Of a DNA stretch of 64,000 nt, positions 33,306 to 41,422 are shown piece by piece. Within the stretch, counting starts at the first letter, position 1. The number at the start of each line of letters is the position of its first letter. A model generated the notes under the pieces. That model saw nothing but the letters and a program-made list of their open reading frames with translations. It had not been told where the DNA came from and made no database searches. This DNA comes from Achromobacter xylosoxidans (lineage in GTDB: Bacteria > Pseudomonadota > Gammaproteobacteria > Burkholderiales > Burkholderiaceae_B). A program made the position numbers and the translations under genes. The stretch is taken from assembly GCF_014490035.1 (NCBI RefSeq), contig NZ_CP061008.1, positions 744,001 to 808,000 of the forward strand, in the 5' to 3' direction.

Positions 33306-34148
33306 ATGAGCGAGCAAGACCCTGGGCAAGACAAGGACACCCAGACACAGCATGACCAGCATGGCCGCTGGCCGCAGGCGCAGTCGGTCGAGGACTTTCG
33401 CCGCAATCTGGCCACGGTCAACGGACGCATCGCCGATGCTGCGCGCCGCGCCGGCCGCGATCCGGCCGCGGTGCGGCTGCTGCCCGTGAGCAAGACGGTG
33501 GAGGAAGCGCGCATTCGGCTGGCCTACGAGGCCGGCTGCCGCTATCTGGGGGAGAACAAGCTGCAGGAAGTGTCGAGGAAATGGGAAGCCATGGCCGACC
33601 TGACCGATCTGCGATGGTCTGTCATCGGCCACCTGCAAACCAACAAGGCCAAGCTCGTGGCCCGCTATGCGGCCGAGTTCCAGGCGCTCGACAGCCTGCG
33701 GGTCGCCGAAGCGCTGGACCGCCGGCTGCAAGCGGAAGGCCGCCAGCTGGACGTGTTCGTGCAGGTCAACACCTCGGGCGAAGCCAGCAAGTATGGGTTG
33801 CAGCCGGACGAGACCGCGGCCTTCCTGCGCGAACTGCCTGCATTCTCGGGACTGCGGGTGCGCGGCCTGATGACCCTGGCGCTGTTCTCGGCCGAAGCCG
33901 CGCGCGTGCGCGAGTGCTTCGTGCTGTTGCGCACGCTGCGCGACCAATTGCGCCAGGACGCGCCGGCGGGCATCGGCCTGGATGATTTGTCCATGGGCAT
34001 GTCGGGCGATTACGAGATCGCCATCGAGGAAGGGGCCACGGTGGTCCGCGTCGGTCAAGCCATCTTCGGCGCGCGCAACACGCCCGATTCCTACTACTGG
34101 CCGACCGACAACGGCGCGGAATCGCGCGCGTCCGGCTCCCAGGAGTAG
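33306..34148 (+). CDS. yggS: YggS/PROSC family PLP-binding protein
   Basis: This single-domain alanine-racemase-like barrel binds PLP and helps PLP homeostasis. The PLP lysine is in LLPVSKTVEEAR near residue 62. Other family landmarks are YLGENKLQEV, WSVIGHLQTNKAK, VNTSGEASKYG and LSMGMSGDYEIAI. At 280 residues it is longer than the usual 230 because of a polar Q/D-rich N-terminal extension (about 25 residues) and a short tail. The ATG is followed downstream by a small unknown gene and an amidotransferase in the same direction. Confidence 0.92.
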   Translation: MSEQDPGQDKDTQTQHDQHGRWPQAQSVEDFRRNLATVNGRIADAARRAGRDPAAVRLLPVSKTVEEARIRLAYEAGCRYLGENKLQEVSRKWEAMADLTDLRWSVIGHLQTNKAKLVARYAAEFQALDSLRVAEALDRRLQAEGRQLDVFVQVNTSGEASKYGLQPDETAAFLRELPAFSGLRVRGLMTLALFSAEAARVRECFVLLRTLRDQLRQDAPAGIGLDDLSMGMSGDYEIAIEEGATVVRVGQAIFGARNTPDSYYWPTDNGAESRASGSQE

Positions 34149-34153
34149 CGCGC

Positions 34154-34426
34154 ATGCCGGTGTACCGACTCATCATCAAGCGTGACGGCCGCCTGATCGG
34201 CCATTTCGAGTCCACTGCGGCGTCCGCGCTGGACGACAGCCGCGACATCGCGGCGCGCCTGCCGGCCAAGGACGGCTATCAGCTCAGCTTGCAGGTTGCC
34301 GAAGGCGAACGGCGCCTGCTGGAAAGCACGCCGCAAGGCATACGGCTGCTGGCGTCGGAAAACCTGTTCGTCTCAACCCCCGAAGGCTTGCTGGGCGGGC
34401 TGGACCGCCATCCGAGCCCGCAATAG
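34154..34426 (+). CDS. Small protein of unknown function
   Basis: This 90-residue protein starts MPVYRLIIKRDGRLIGHFES, five bases after the yggS-like stop. It looks like a compact beta-rich domain with no signal peptide, membrane segment or cysteine. Coding potential is supported by tight spacing between yggS and the amidotransferase gene (11 bp) and by typical codon use. I do not recognise the family and assign no function. Confidence 0.65.
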   Translation: MPVYRLIIKRDGRLIGHFESTAASALDDSRDIAARLPAKDGYQLSLQVAEGERRLLESTPQGIRLLASENLFVSTPEGLLGGLDRHPSPQ

Positions 34427-34437
34427 GAGTCCCTGGA

Positions 34438-35133
34438 ATGAGCCTCAGCGCTTTGGCGATCCGCCACGTTCCCTTTGAAGACCTGGGCATATTGGCGCCG
34501 GTCCTGGCTGATCGCGGCTATAGCGTGCGATACCTGGAGGCCGGCGTCGACGCCATTGACGCCGCCACCCTGGCCAACGCTGACCTCGTCGTGATCCTGG
34601 GCGGCCCCATCGGCGTCTATGAAACCGGCCGCTATCCCTTCCTGGAGCAGGAGCTGCGCGCCATCGCGCAGCGTCTGCGCCAGGACAAACCGACCCTGGG
34701 CATCTGTCTGGGCGCGCAACTCATGGCGGCGGCGCTGGGCGCGGACGTGGTGTCCACCGGCCGCGCCGAGATCGGCTATGCGCCGTTGACGCTTACGCCG
34801 CAAGGGCAGGATTCCGTGCTGAGCGCGGTCGAGTCCGTGCCTGTGCTGCATTGGCATGGGGACCAGTTCGCCATCCCCGAAGGCGCGGCGCGCCTGGCCG
34901 AAACGCCGGGTTTTCCGAACCAGGCGTTCGCGCTGGGACCCAGGATACTGGGCCTGCAGTTCCACCTGGAGGCGGATTCCGCGCAGATCGAGCGTTGGCT
35001 GATCGGCCATGCCTGCGAACTCAGCCTGCGCCAGATCGATCCCGCGGTCATCCGCGAGGACGCGCGGCGTTATGGTCCGCAGCTTGAACACGTCGCGCGC
35101 CAGGCGATGGAGCAGTGGCTGGACCTGCTCTGA
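34438..35133 (+). CDS. Class I glutamine amidotransferase-like protein (GMP synthase-like)
   Basis: This 231-residue protein of the class I amidotransferase (GATase1) fold has its nucleophile at about Cys90 in LGICLGAQLMAAALG. The His is in ILGLQFHLEAD, with Glu two residues later completing the triad. LHWHGDQFAIPEGA is typical of stand-alone GuaA-like amidotransferases such as YfeJ or gamma-glutamyl hydrolase relatives. No synthetase partner is adjacent. Substrate is unknown; hydrolysis of a gamma-glutamyl amide is plausible. Confidence 0.88.
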   Translation: MSLSALAIRHVPFEDLGILAPVLADRGYSVRYLEAGVDAIDAATLANADLVVILGGPIGVYETGRYPFLEQELRAIAQRLRQDKPTLGICLGAQLMAAALGADVVSTGRAEIGYAPLTLTPQGQDSVLSAVESVPVLHWHGDQFAIPEGAARLAETPGFPNQAFALGPRILGLQFHLEADSAQIERWLIGHACELSLRQIDPAVIREDARRYGPQLEHVARQAMEQWLDLL

Positions 35134-35340
35134 GTCCGTCCCATGCCCTGGCGCCTGCCGGCGGCCAGGGCGTTTCGCAACCGTAGCCTTGCATAGGCGC
35201 AAGGGCCGCGCCGCGCCCCGTTCCAACCCGCCGCGGCCTGCGGCTCTCGGCGTTTCTTCCGCTCGCCATCTCTCCCGCTGAATCTAAGGGTTAAACCCAG
35301 TAGCCGCTTTGGCATGAGATCAATAGGATCCCGTTTTATG

Positions 35341-35358
35341 CAAATGGGATCCCATTTG
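35341..35358. promoter_or_regulatory. Perfect 18-bp palindrome, likely GntR operator
   Basis: CAAATGGGATCCCATTTG is a perfect palindrome, 37 bp before the cupin start at 35395. A related imperfect copy, AATAGGATCCCGTTTT, begins at about 35322. Core TGGGATCCCA resembles operators of FCD-type GntR regulators, two of which are encoded nearby (37233 and 38055). It probably overlaps the promoter of the cupin-MFS operon. Confidence 0.6.
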
Positions 35359-35394
35359 TGTTTGTCACTTTTCTTTCTTCAGGACGGACAGCAC

Positions 35395-35880
35395 ATGAGC
35401 AGCATCGACACCATCACAGGCAAGCAGATCATCAACGAGGGCGGCCGCGGCGGTCCGCTGACCGAGGACCATCAGGGCATGCGCGCCCGCCACGAGGACG
35501 ACCTCGAGTGGACCAACCTGCGCTACGAAGGCCAGTTCGCGAAGATGATGTTCCATCCGACGGCGGAGGATCCGACCATTCCGAACGCCGGCATCGTGCG
35601 CTACGAAAAGGGATCGGGACACCCGCTGCACAACCATTACTTCGCGCAGATCTGGTACATCCTGGACGGCAAGTTCCTCATCGAAGGCAAGCTCCACGGC
35701 AAGGGTTCGATGATCTTCCATCCGGATCCCCATTTCGAAAGCAAGCTGGAAACCATCGAGGCCGGCACGATCCTGTACGTGCAGTACGTCGGCCCGCACA
35801 CCCGCCAGGGCGCGATCTACGAAGGCCGCTTCAACGTCAGCGAGCGCAAGAGCCTGGCGGAAGAGACCACCGCCGTGTAG
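35395..35880 (+). CDS. Cupin-domain protein (paralogue of the 39921 cupin)
   Basis: This cupin has 161 residues from ATG 35395. The metal-binding motif is GSGHPLHNHYFAQIWYILDG (two His and Gln), followed by FHPDPHFE. The second cupin at 39921 shares RYE, LH-H-FAQ-WY and FHPDPH at matching positions, so the two are paralogues. Bicupin-like enzymes of this type act in oxygenase, isomerase or sugar-acid reactions, but no specific activity can be assigned. It is the first gene of an operon with the MFS transporter at 35915, under a palindromic operator. Confidence 0.88.
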   Translation: MSSIDTITGKQIINEGGRGGPLTEDHQGMRARHEDDLEWTNLRYEGQFAKMMFHPTAEDPTIPNAGIVRYEKGSGHPLHNHYFAQIWYILDGKFLIEGKLHGKGSMIFHPDPHFESKLETIEAGTILYVQYVGPHTRQGAIYEGRFNVSERKSLAEETTAV

Positions 35881-35914
35881 TCGGGCGCAAAAAAAGAAAA
35901 CAAGGGAGACCGGG

Positions 35915-37261
35915 ATGAACGCCATCTCACAACAGCCGTCCTCGCGCTCGAAGAAGCATTACGTGACCGCGGGACTGTCCAGCATGATCGGGACCACCAT
36001 CGAGTGGTATGACTTCTTTCTTTACGGCATTGCGGCTGCGCTGATTTTCAACAAGATCTACTTTCCCGCGATCGATCCCATCAGCGGGACGCTGGCGGCC
36101 TTTGGAACCTATGCCGTCGGTTTCATTGCGCGCCCGCTGGGCGGCATCGTCTTCGGGCATTTCGGCGACCGCGTCGGCCGCAAGTCGATGCTGATGATCA
36201 GCCTGATGCTGATGGGCGTGCCCACCATCCTGATCGGACTTACGCCCAGCTATGAGACGATCGGCTACTGGGGCGCGGTGGCCCTGGTCTTCTTCCGTTT
36301 CCTGCAAGGCCTGGCGGTGGGCGGCGAGTGGGGCGGAGCCGTGCTGATGGCGGTGGAGCACGCGCCCGAAGGCAAGAAGGGCCTGTTCGGCAGCCTGCCG
36401 CAGGTCGGGGTCGCGCCCGGCCTGATCCTCTCGTCGCTGGCGATGGGCGCGGTCTCCAGGTTGCCGGAGGCGGACATGTTGAGCTGGGGCTGGCGGCTGC
36501 CATTCCTTGCAAGCGTGTTCCTGCTGCTGGTCGGTTGGTACATCCGGGCCAAAGTCAGCGAATCGCCGGAATTCAAGCAGGCGCAGGCCCAGCCGAAACA
36601 GGACGCGCTGCCCTTGAAGACGGTGCTCCGAGAGCACAAGGTTCCCGTGTTGACCGCGCTGGTGGCCTGCATCTCCGAAAAGACCTGGTTCTATACGCTG
36701 GCGACGTTCTCATTGACCTATGCCGTGGGTACGCTGGGGCTGCCGCGTGAAACCATCTTGACGGGTGTCATTTGGGGAGCGGTCGGGGCCTTGTTCACCA
36801 TCCCGCTGTTCGGGCTGCTGGGCGACATGATCAGCAAGCGGGCGATATTCATCGCCGGCGCGCTGGGAATCTCGCTGTTCAGCGCGACGTTCTTCTCGCT
36901 GCTGGATGAGAAGACGGCCTATCACACGAACATCGCGATGCTGGTGGCGTTCGGCTTGGTATACGCCGCGATGTATGCGCAGGAATCCAGCCTCTTTTCC
37001 AGCATGTTCCCGCCGGACGTCCGCTATACCGGCATCTCGCTGGCCGTGCAGATAGGTGGGGCGATAGGCGGTGGCACCGCGCCGTTGGTGGCGACGTACC
37101 TGCTGTCCCTGGGCGGAGGATCGCCGCGGTTCATCGTGCTGTATCTGGCGGGACTGGGATTGGTCGCGGCGGCGTGCGGCGTGTTGATGCGTCCCTATGG
37201 GAAGCCGCAAGGCGCGAGCGGCGCAAAGCTGGCTAGCGCCGCGACTCCATCCATTCGATGA
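35915..37261 (+). CDS. MFS transporter, metabolite:H+ symporter family
   Basis: This 448-residue permease has twelve predicted membrane segments. The metabolite:proton symporter signature is GTTIEWYDFFLYGIAAALIF near residue 27, followed by GHFGDRVGRKSMLM and GLAVGGEWGGAVLMAVEHAP. The family imports carboxylates, betaines and shikimate-type acids. It is co-transcribed with the upstream cupin (34-bp gap), suggesting that it imports that enzyme's substrate. Its 3' end overlaps the convergent GntR gene by 29 bp. Confidence 0.93.
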   Translation: MNAISQQPSSRSKKHYVTAGLSSMIGTTIEWYDFFLYGIAAALIFNKIYFPAIDPISGTLAAFGTYAVGFIARPLGGIVFGHFGDRVGRKSMLMISLMLMGVPTILIGLTPSYETIGYWGAVALVFFRFLQGLAVGGEWGGAVLMAVEHAPEGKKGLFGSLPQVGVAPGLILSSLAMGAVSRLPEADMLSWGWRLPFLASVFLLLVGWYIRAKVSESPEFKQAQAQPKQDALPLKTVLREHKVPVLTALVACISEKTWFYTLATFSLTYAVGTLGLPRETILTGVIWGAVGALFTIPLFGLLGDMISKRAIFIAGALGISLFSATFFSLLDEKTAYHTNIAMLVAFGLVYAAMYAQESSLFSSMFPPDVRYTGISLAVQIGGAIGGGTAPLVATYLLSLGGGSPRFIVLYLAGLGLVAAACGVLMRPYGKPQGASGAKLASAATPSIR

Positions 37262-37910
37262 CGAGTTCGGTCGTCCGGGATATGTGCGTGGCCATCGCTT
37301 CGCGAGCGGCGGGGCCATTGCGCAGGGTCAGCGCCGCGATGATGTCCTCGTGCTGCTTGATGTTCTCTTCCATCAGGCGGGGCGGCATCTTCGAGGCGAA
37401 CCCCAGCACGTTGGAAACGATGCTGCCCTGCAACTCGGCGACCAGCTCGTGCAGACGTTCGTTGTGGCTGGCCTGGGTGATCAGGCTGTGGAATTTGGCG
37501 TTGAACTTCAGCCAGTCGGAACCGCTTTCGCTGCGCACGCGCGAACGCAGGGCATCGGCGTAGTGCTTTTGGTGCTGCGCCAGCAGTTCCAGGTCATGGT
37601 CGTCGATCCAGTCCACCGCCAGTTGCGCGGCCAGCCCTTCGAGTTCGGCGCGGATCTGGAAGGCTTCGCGGATGGCGCGGATGGATGGCACGGTGACCAC
37701 GGCGCGGCCGGTACTGGTCAGCGTGATGGCGCGCCGCGCTTCGAGAAACCGCAAGGCTTCGCGGATCGGGGTGCGGCTGGTTTCGAACTCGGTCGCCAGC
37801 TCGTATTGGCTCAAGGCATCGCCGGGCAGGTATTGCCCGTTCCTGATCCGCCGCAGAATTTCTTCCGAAATCTCGATCGAGGATCTAGACGTGTTCCTGG
37901 TCTCGCTCAT
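37233..37910 (-). CDS. GntR family regulator with FCD domain (first)
   Basis: This regulator has about 225 residues from ATG 37910 (MSETRNTSRSS). The winged helix contains LSQYELATEFETSRTPIREALRFLE (residues 35-60), and the C-terminal FCD domain carries metal-type ligands in NAKFHSLI and EENIKQHEDIIAAL. It is the last gene of the minus-strand cupin-Bug-GntR-GntR run and overlaps the MFS gene. It is a paralogue of the GntR at 38055. Confidence 0.92.
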   Translation of the reverse strand: MSETRNTSRSSIEISEEILRRIRNGQYLPGDALSQYELATEFETSRTPIREALRFLEARRAITLTSTGRAVVTVPSIRAIREAFQIRAELEGLAAQLAVDWIDDHDLELLAQHQKHYADALRSRVRSESGSDWLKFNAKFHSLITQASHNERLHELVAELQGSIVSNVLGFASKMPPRLMEENIKQHEDIIAALTLRNGPAAREAMATHISRTTELVIEWMESRR

Positions 37911-38054
37911 GCTCGAATCCGTGTCGCTTCCTGTGCGGGTCGGCAGGCGCTCCACGGCTTGCGGGTGGCCAGGCTGATCCGTGTCCCTGGCGTCTGCGTT
38001 GCGCCCTTCCGCCGGCATGGTAGCACGTGGCTTTCGGCCGAATCGAGGGCGCAG

Positions 38055-38798
38055 CTACCGTGGCGGCTTGCGGCCTGCGGGACGCTTTTGCAGCCAGTCC
38101 ACCACGAACTCGCCGGACTCATGGATATGCGTGCGCATGGCTGCGCGCGACGCTGCGGTGTCGCGCGCCGTCAGCGCCTCGACGATGGTGGCATGATGTT
38201 CGACGTTCTTCTTCATGCGGGTCTCGTACATGCCCAGCACGGTCATGTTGAGGATGTTCTTGGTGTAGTCCGTGTGCAGGTCCTTGATGATGCGCTCCAG
38301 CGACGGATTGCCGGCGGCGCGGAAGATCAGGGCATGGAACTCATGGTTCTTGACCACCCAATGCCGCATGGGCGCGGCGGCCTGGCGCGGCGCGGCCGCG
38401 CCGCCGGCGTTGACCTCGGCATACAGCGCGGCGACCGCCTCGGCGCATTCGGCGTGCGCGGCCTGCAGTCTTTGCAGATCGGCGTCGGATATCCAGCGCG
38501 CCGCCAGCTCGGCCGCCATGCCCTCCAGTTCGCCACGCAGCCAGTAATTCGCGCCTATGTCCTTGAGGGTCGGCGCCACCACCGTGGCGCCGTAGCGCGG
38601 CTGCTGCACGATCAGGCCCTTGGTCTCCAGCTGCCGGAACGCTTCGCGCACCGGCGTGCGGCTGACGTCGTATTCTTCTGCCAGGGTCTCCTGCCGCAGC
38701 TTCTGCCCAGGCGCGTAGGCGCCATTGAAGATCTTCGCGGAGATCGACTCCACCAGATGCTGCACCAGTTCTTCCGCGGCGGGATATATGCGATCCAT
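38055..38798 (-). CDS. GntR family regulator with FCD domain (second)
   Basis: This 247-residue regulator has a winged helix with LRQETLAEEYDVSRTPVREAFRQLE near residues 30-60 and an FCD effector domain (WVVKNHEFHALIFRAAGN and KKNVEHHATIVEAL). It lies 45 bp after the Bug gene and is probably co-transcribed with it and the cupin at 39921. With the neighbouring GntR it may control the facing operons through the 18-bp palindrome or the site near 40421. Confidence 0.93.
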   Translation of the reverse strand: MDRIYPAAEELVQHLVESISAKIFNGAYAPGQKLRQETLAEEYDVSRTPVREAFRQLETKGLIVQQPRYGATVVAPTLKDIGANYWLRGELEGMAAELAARWISDADLQRLQAAHAECAEAVAALYAEVNAGGAAAPRQAAAPMRHWVVKNHEFHALIFRAAGNPSLERIIKDLHTDYTKNILNMTVLGMYETRMKKNVEHHATIVEALTARDTAASRAAMRTHIHESGEFVVDWLQKRPAGRKPPR

Positions 38799-38843
38799 GG
38801 CCCGACTCCCCTGTTCTTGACGGCTGCGGCTATTCTCCGCGGG

Positions 38844-39815
38844 CTACTTCCCGGGCTCCGCGGAGAATACCAGCCGCCACTTCTGCTGTTCCTGGCGCAT
38901 GCGCTCCAGAAAGACCTGCGATCCCGCAGGCATGGGCTGGCTGCCTTGCGCATGGAGCTGCGCCATGCCCTCGCTTTGCGCCACCGCCTGCATCGCCTGT
39001 TCCAGCTTGTCGAGGATGCTCTGCGGCGTGGCGGCGGGGGCTACCAGTCCGGATATCGAGCCTACATCGAAATCGCCGCCCAGGGCTTCGCGGGCCGCGG
39101 GCACGTCAGCCAGGTTCGACACCCGTTGTGCCGAGGTCACGCCCAGCGCGCGCATCCTTCCGGACTGGATGAACGGCCCGACCACCACGGTCTCGACCGC
39201 CGTCACGTCCACCACCCCCGAAAGCAGGGCGGTGGCGGCTTCCGCGCCGCTCTTGTAGGGCACGTGCATGAGCGTGGCGCCGGTCTGCTGCTGCATCAGG
39301 GCGAATACCTGGTGTATCGAGGTGCCTTGTCCGGCGCTGGCGAAGGAGACGGCATCCGGCCGGCTGCGGGCCCGCGCCACCAGCGCCGGCAGGTCCTGGA
39401 TCGGCGAGCTTTGGGGCACGACCAGGGCCAGCGGTGTATTGGCGATCATGGAGACGTAGGCGAAATCCTTGAGCGCGTCGTAGTTCAGCTGCTTGTGGAT
39501 GAGCGGATTGACCGCGACCATGCCGTTGGTGATCACCATCAACGTGTAGCCGTCGGGCTTGGCCCGGGCCACGATGTCGGCGGCGATGTTGCCGCCGGCG
39601 CCGGGCTTGTTCTCCACGACTACCGGCTTGCCGAGCTCGGCCTGCAGCTGTTTGGCCACGGTGCGGGCGGTGAGGTCGGTGATGCCGCCGGCGCCGAACG
39701 GCACGACCAGCGTGATGGGGCGCTCGGGCCAGTCGACTACTGCCTGGGCCTGAGCCTGAGCGGCAAGCGAAAACGTCAACGACGCGAGGCTGGCGCGCAG
39801 AAATCGTGCGTGCAT
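38844..39815 (-). CDS. Bug/TctC family periplasmic solute-binding protein
   Basis: This 323-residue binding protein has a signal peptide (MHARFLRASLASLTFSLA, then AQAQAQA). Motifs are LVVPFGAGGITDLTART, KPDGYTLMVITNGMVAVNPL and LMHVPYKSG. It is closely related to the Bug at 41419, which shares VITNGMVAVNPLI and HVPYKSG. There are no TctA/B genes nearby. It is sandwiched between a cupin and a GntR gene, and is likely the receptor for the substrate handled by this cluster. Confidence 0.93.
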   Translation of the reverse strand: MHARFLRASLASLTFSLAAQAQAQAVVDWPERPITLVVPFGAGGITDLTARTVAKQLQAELGKPVVVENKPGAGGNIAADIVARAKPDGYTLMVITNGMVAVNPLIHKQLNYDALKDFAYVSMIANTPLALVVPQSSPIQDLPALVARARSRPDAVSFASAGQGTSIHQVFALMQQQTGATLMHVPYKSGAEAATALLSGVVDVTAVETVVVGPFIQSGRMRALGVTSAQRVSNLADVPAAREALGGDFDVGSISGLVAPAATPQSILDKLEQAMQAVAQSEGMAQLHAQGSQPMPAGSQVFLERMRQEQQKWRLVFSAEPGK

Positions 39816-39920
39816 GAGGGTTGTCTCCTTGGAATGTTCTATTTCTTGGTGGGCGGGCCGGTCTTGACAGTCCTGCCGTGGGCGGCTGCCAGTCCTGGCT
39901 GCCGCCCGGGGAACCGCGTA

Positions 39921-40367
39921 TCAGTGCTCCAGATCCTGCGCGGTGATCGCGGGCGGCTCGCCCTTGATGTTCATGCGGCCTTCGTACACCGGCCGGCCGC
40001 CGGTCGTGGGACCCTGATACTGGACGAAGAACAAGGTGCCGCCCGTCTCGGTGCTGAGGGCCTCCTCGATGTGCGGGTCCGGATGGAACACCACGGTGCC
40101 GGGGCCGTACATCTTTCCGCCCATGTTGAATTCCCCTTCGATCACGTACCAGACCTGGGCGAAGTCATGCTTGTGCAGACGGAAGCCCGCGCCCGGTTCA
40201 TAGCGCAGAAATCCCGCGTTGGGTTCGGTGGGGCGTTCTGCCCGCGTGCGGAAGAGGAACTTCGTCTTGTTCTTGAACCGGCCCATTTCCCATTCCATGT
40301 CCTCCGGCCTGCGGTACTCCGGCATGTGGTGGGCCTGCGCGTGGTCGAGAACGTCATTGCTGCTCAT
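39921..40367 (-). CDS. Cupin-domain protein (paralogue of the 35395 cupin)
   Basis: This 148-residue cupin has metal motif GFRLHKHDFAQVWYVIEG near residues 61-78 and FHPDPHIE near 93. It shares PNAG..RYE and FHPDPH with the cupin at 35395. It is the first gene of a minus-strand operon with the Bug and GntR genes. A GntR-like sequence, CTTGTATCCAGT on the reverse strand, lies in its upstream region. Exact reaction unknown. Confidence 0.88.
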   Translation of the reverse strand: MSSNDVLDHAQAHHMPEYRRPEDMEWEMGRFKNKTKFLFRTRAERPTEPNAGFLRYEPGAGFRLHKHDFAQVWYVIEGEFNMGGKMYGPGTVVFHPDPHIEEALSTETGGTLFFVQYQGPTTGGRPVYEGRMNIKGEPPAITAQDLEH

Positions 40368-40435
40368 GGCTTGCTCCTTGGTGAGTGGCCGGGAAAGTCT
40401 ATCGGCCTTGCGCGGGAATTACTGGATACAAGATT

Positions 40436-40457
40436 CGCCCGCGCGGCAGCGCGGGCG
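40436..40457. promoter_or_regulatory. 9-bp perfect hairpin in the cupin/DapA divergent gap
   Basis: CGCCCGCGC-GGCA-GCGCGGGCG can form a nine-pair stem with a four-base loop. It lies 69 bp before the cupin start and 84 bp before the DapA-like gene, so it may be in a 5' leader. The candidate operator ACTGGATACAAG (40421-40432) lies just beside it. Confidence 0.4.
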
Positions 40458-40540
40458 GGAGCTATCAGGCGCCCTGGAAATAGGTATTGGACCGGCCGGG
40501 GCGGCCTCCCTAGACTGCAAGCGGACATGGAGAACGAGCG

Positions 40541-41422
40541 ATGCACTTGAAGGGAATCATCGGCTACCTGCTGACGCCTTGCGATGAACGCGGGCGGGTG
40601 GACCACGCGCTCTTGGAAGCGCACGTAGAGCGCCTGATCGGCGAGGGCGTGCATGCGCTGGCGCCGCTGGGCAGCGTCGGCTGCCTGCCTTACCTGGACG
40701 ACGGCGAGCGCGAGGCCGTCATCGACACCGTTATCCAGGCGGCGCGCGGGCGGCTGCCCGTGCTCGCGGGCGTGTCCAGCCTGAGTACCGCCAGCACGGT
40801 GCGCCACGCGCGCTACGCCGAACGCGCGGGCGCCGCAGCCTTGCAGCTATTGCCCAGCACCTACTGGAAGCTGACCCAGGACGAAATCCACGCCTACTAC
40901 CGCGAGGTCTGCGTATCGGTCTCCACACCGGTGATGGTCTACAACAATCCGTTCACCACGGGCATGGACCTGCCCGTGGAGTTCCTGGCCCGGCTGGCCG
41001 AGCTGCCCAACGTCACCATGATCAAGGAAAGCAGTCCGGATCCGACCAAGATCGCGCGGCTGCGCGCGGCCTGCCCGGACCGGACAGCGGTGTACATCGG
41101 CCTGAATTGCATGGCGCGGACCGGGTTCGCGGAGGGGGCGGCGGGCTGGTGCACGGCGTCGGCCAACGTCAGCGCGTCATTCGCCCTGAACCTGTATCGC
41201 TGCGCCATGGCCGGCGACGCGCGTGGCGCGGACGAGTGGTTCGGCCGCCAGATCGATCTCTTGAACTTTCTCATGGACCACGGTCTGCCGCGGACGGTGG
41301 CCGCAGGCCTGCGCTTGCGCGGCCTGGACAGCGGCCATCTGCGCGCGCCGCTGGCGCCGCTGGCCCCGGACCTGGAACGACGGCTTCTTGAAATCCTCAA
41401 AAAAATGGAGATAACGCGATGA
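40541..41422 (+). CDS. DapA/dihydrodipicolinate synthase-family aldolase
   Basis: This is a class I aldolase of 293 residues in the DHDPS/N-acetylneuraminate lyase family. The Schiff-base lysine is about Lys162 in VTMIKESSPDPTK, and the Tyr is in MVYNNPFTTG near 133. The pyruvate-binding region near residue 45 reads LGSVGCLPYL instead of the usual GTTGE. That deviation suggests a substrate other than aspartate semialdehyde. It is coupled by ATGA overlap to the Bug gene downstream. Context suggests retro-aldol cleavage of an imported keto acid (inference). Confidence 0.9.
   Translation: MHLKGIIGYLLTPCDERGRVDHALLEAHVERLIGEGVHALAPLGSVGCLPYLDDGEREAVIDTVIQAARGRLPVLAGVSSLSTASTVRHARYAERAGAAALQLLPSTYWKLTQDEIHAYYREVCVSVSTPVMVYNNPFTTGMDLPVEFLARLAELPNVTMIKESSPDPTKIARLRAACPDRTAVYIGLNCMARTGFAEGAAGWCTASANVSASFALNLYRCAMAGDARGADEWFGRQIDLLNFLMDHGLPRTVAAGLRLRGLDSGHLRAPLAPLAPDLERRLLEILKKMEITR

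Noticed and set aside
37197..40550. A 1117-codon open frame on the plus strand
   Set aside because: It runs antisense to the GntR, GntR, Bug and cupin genes, which have clear domain motifs. High GC leaves long open shadow frames.
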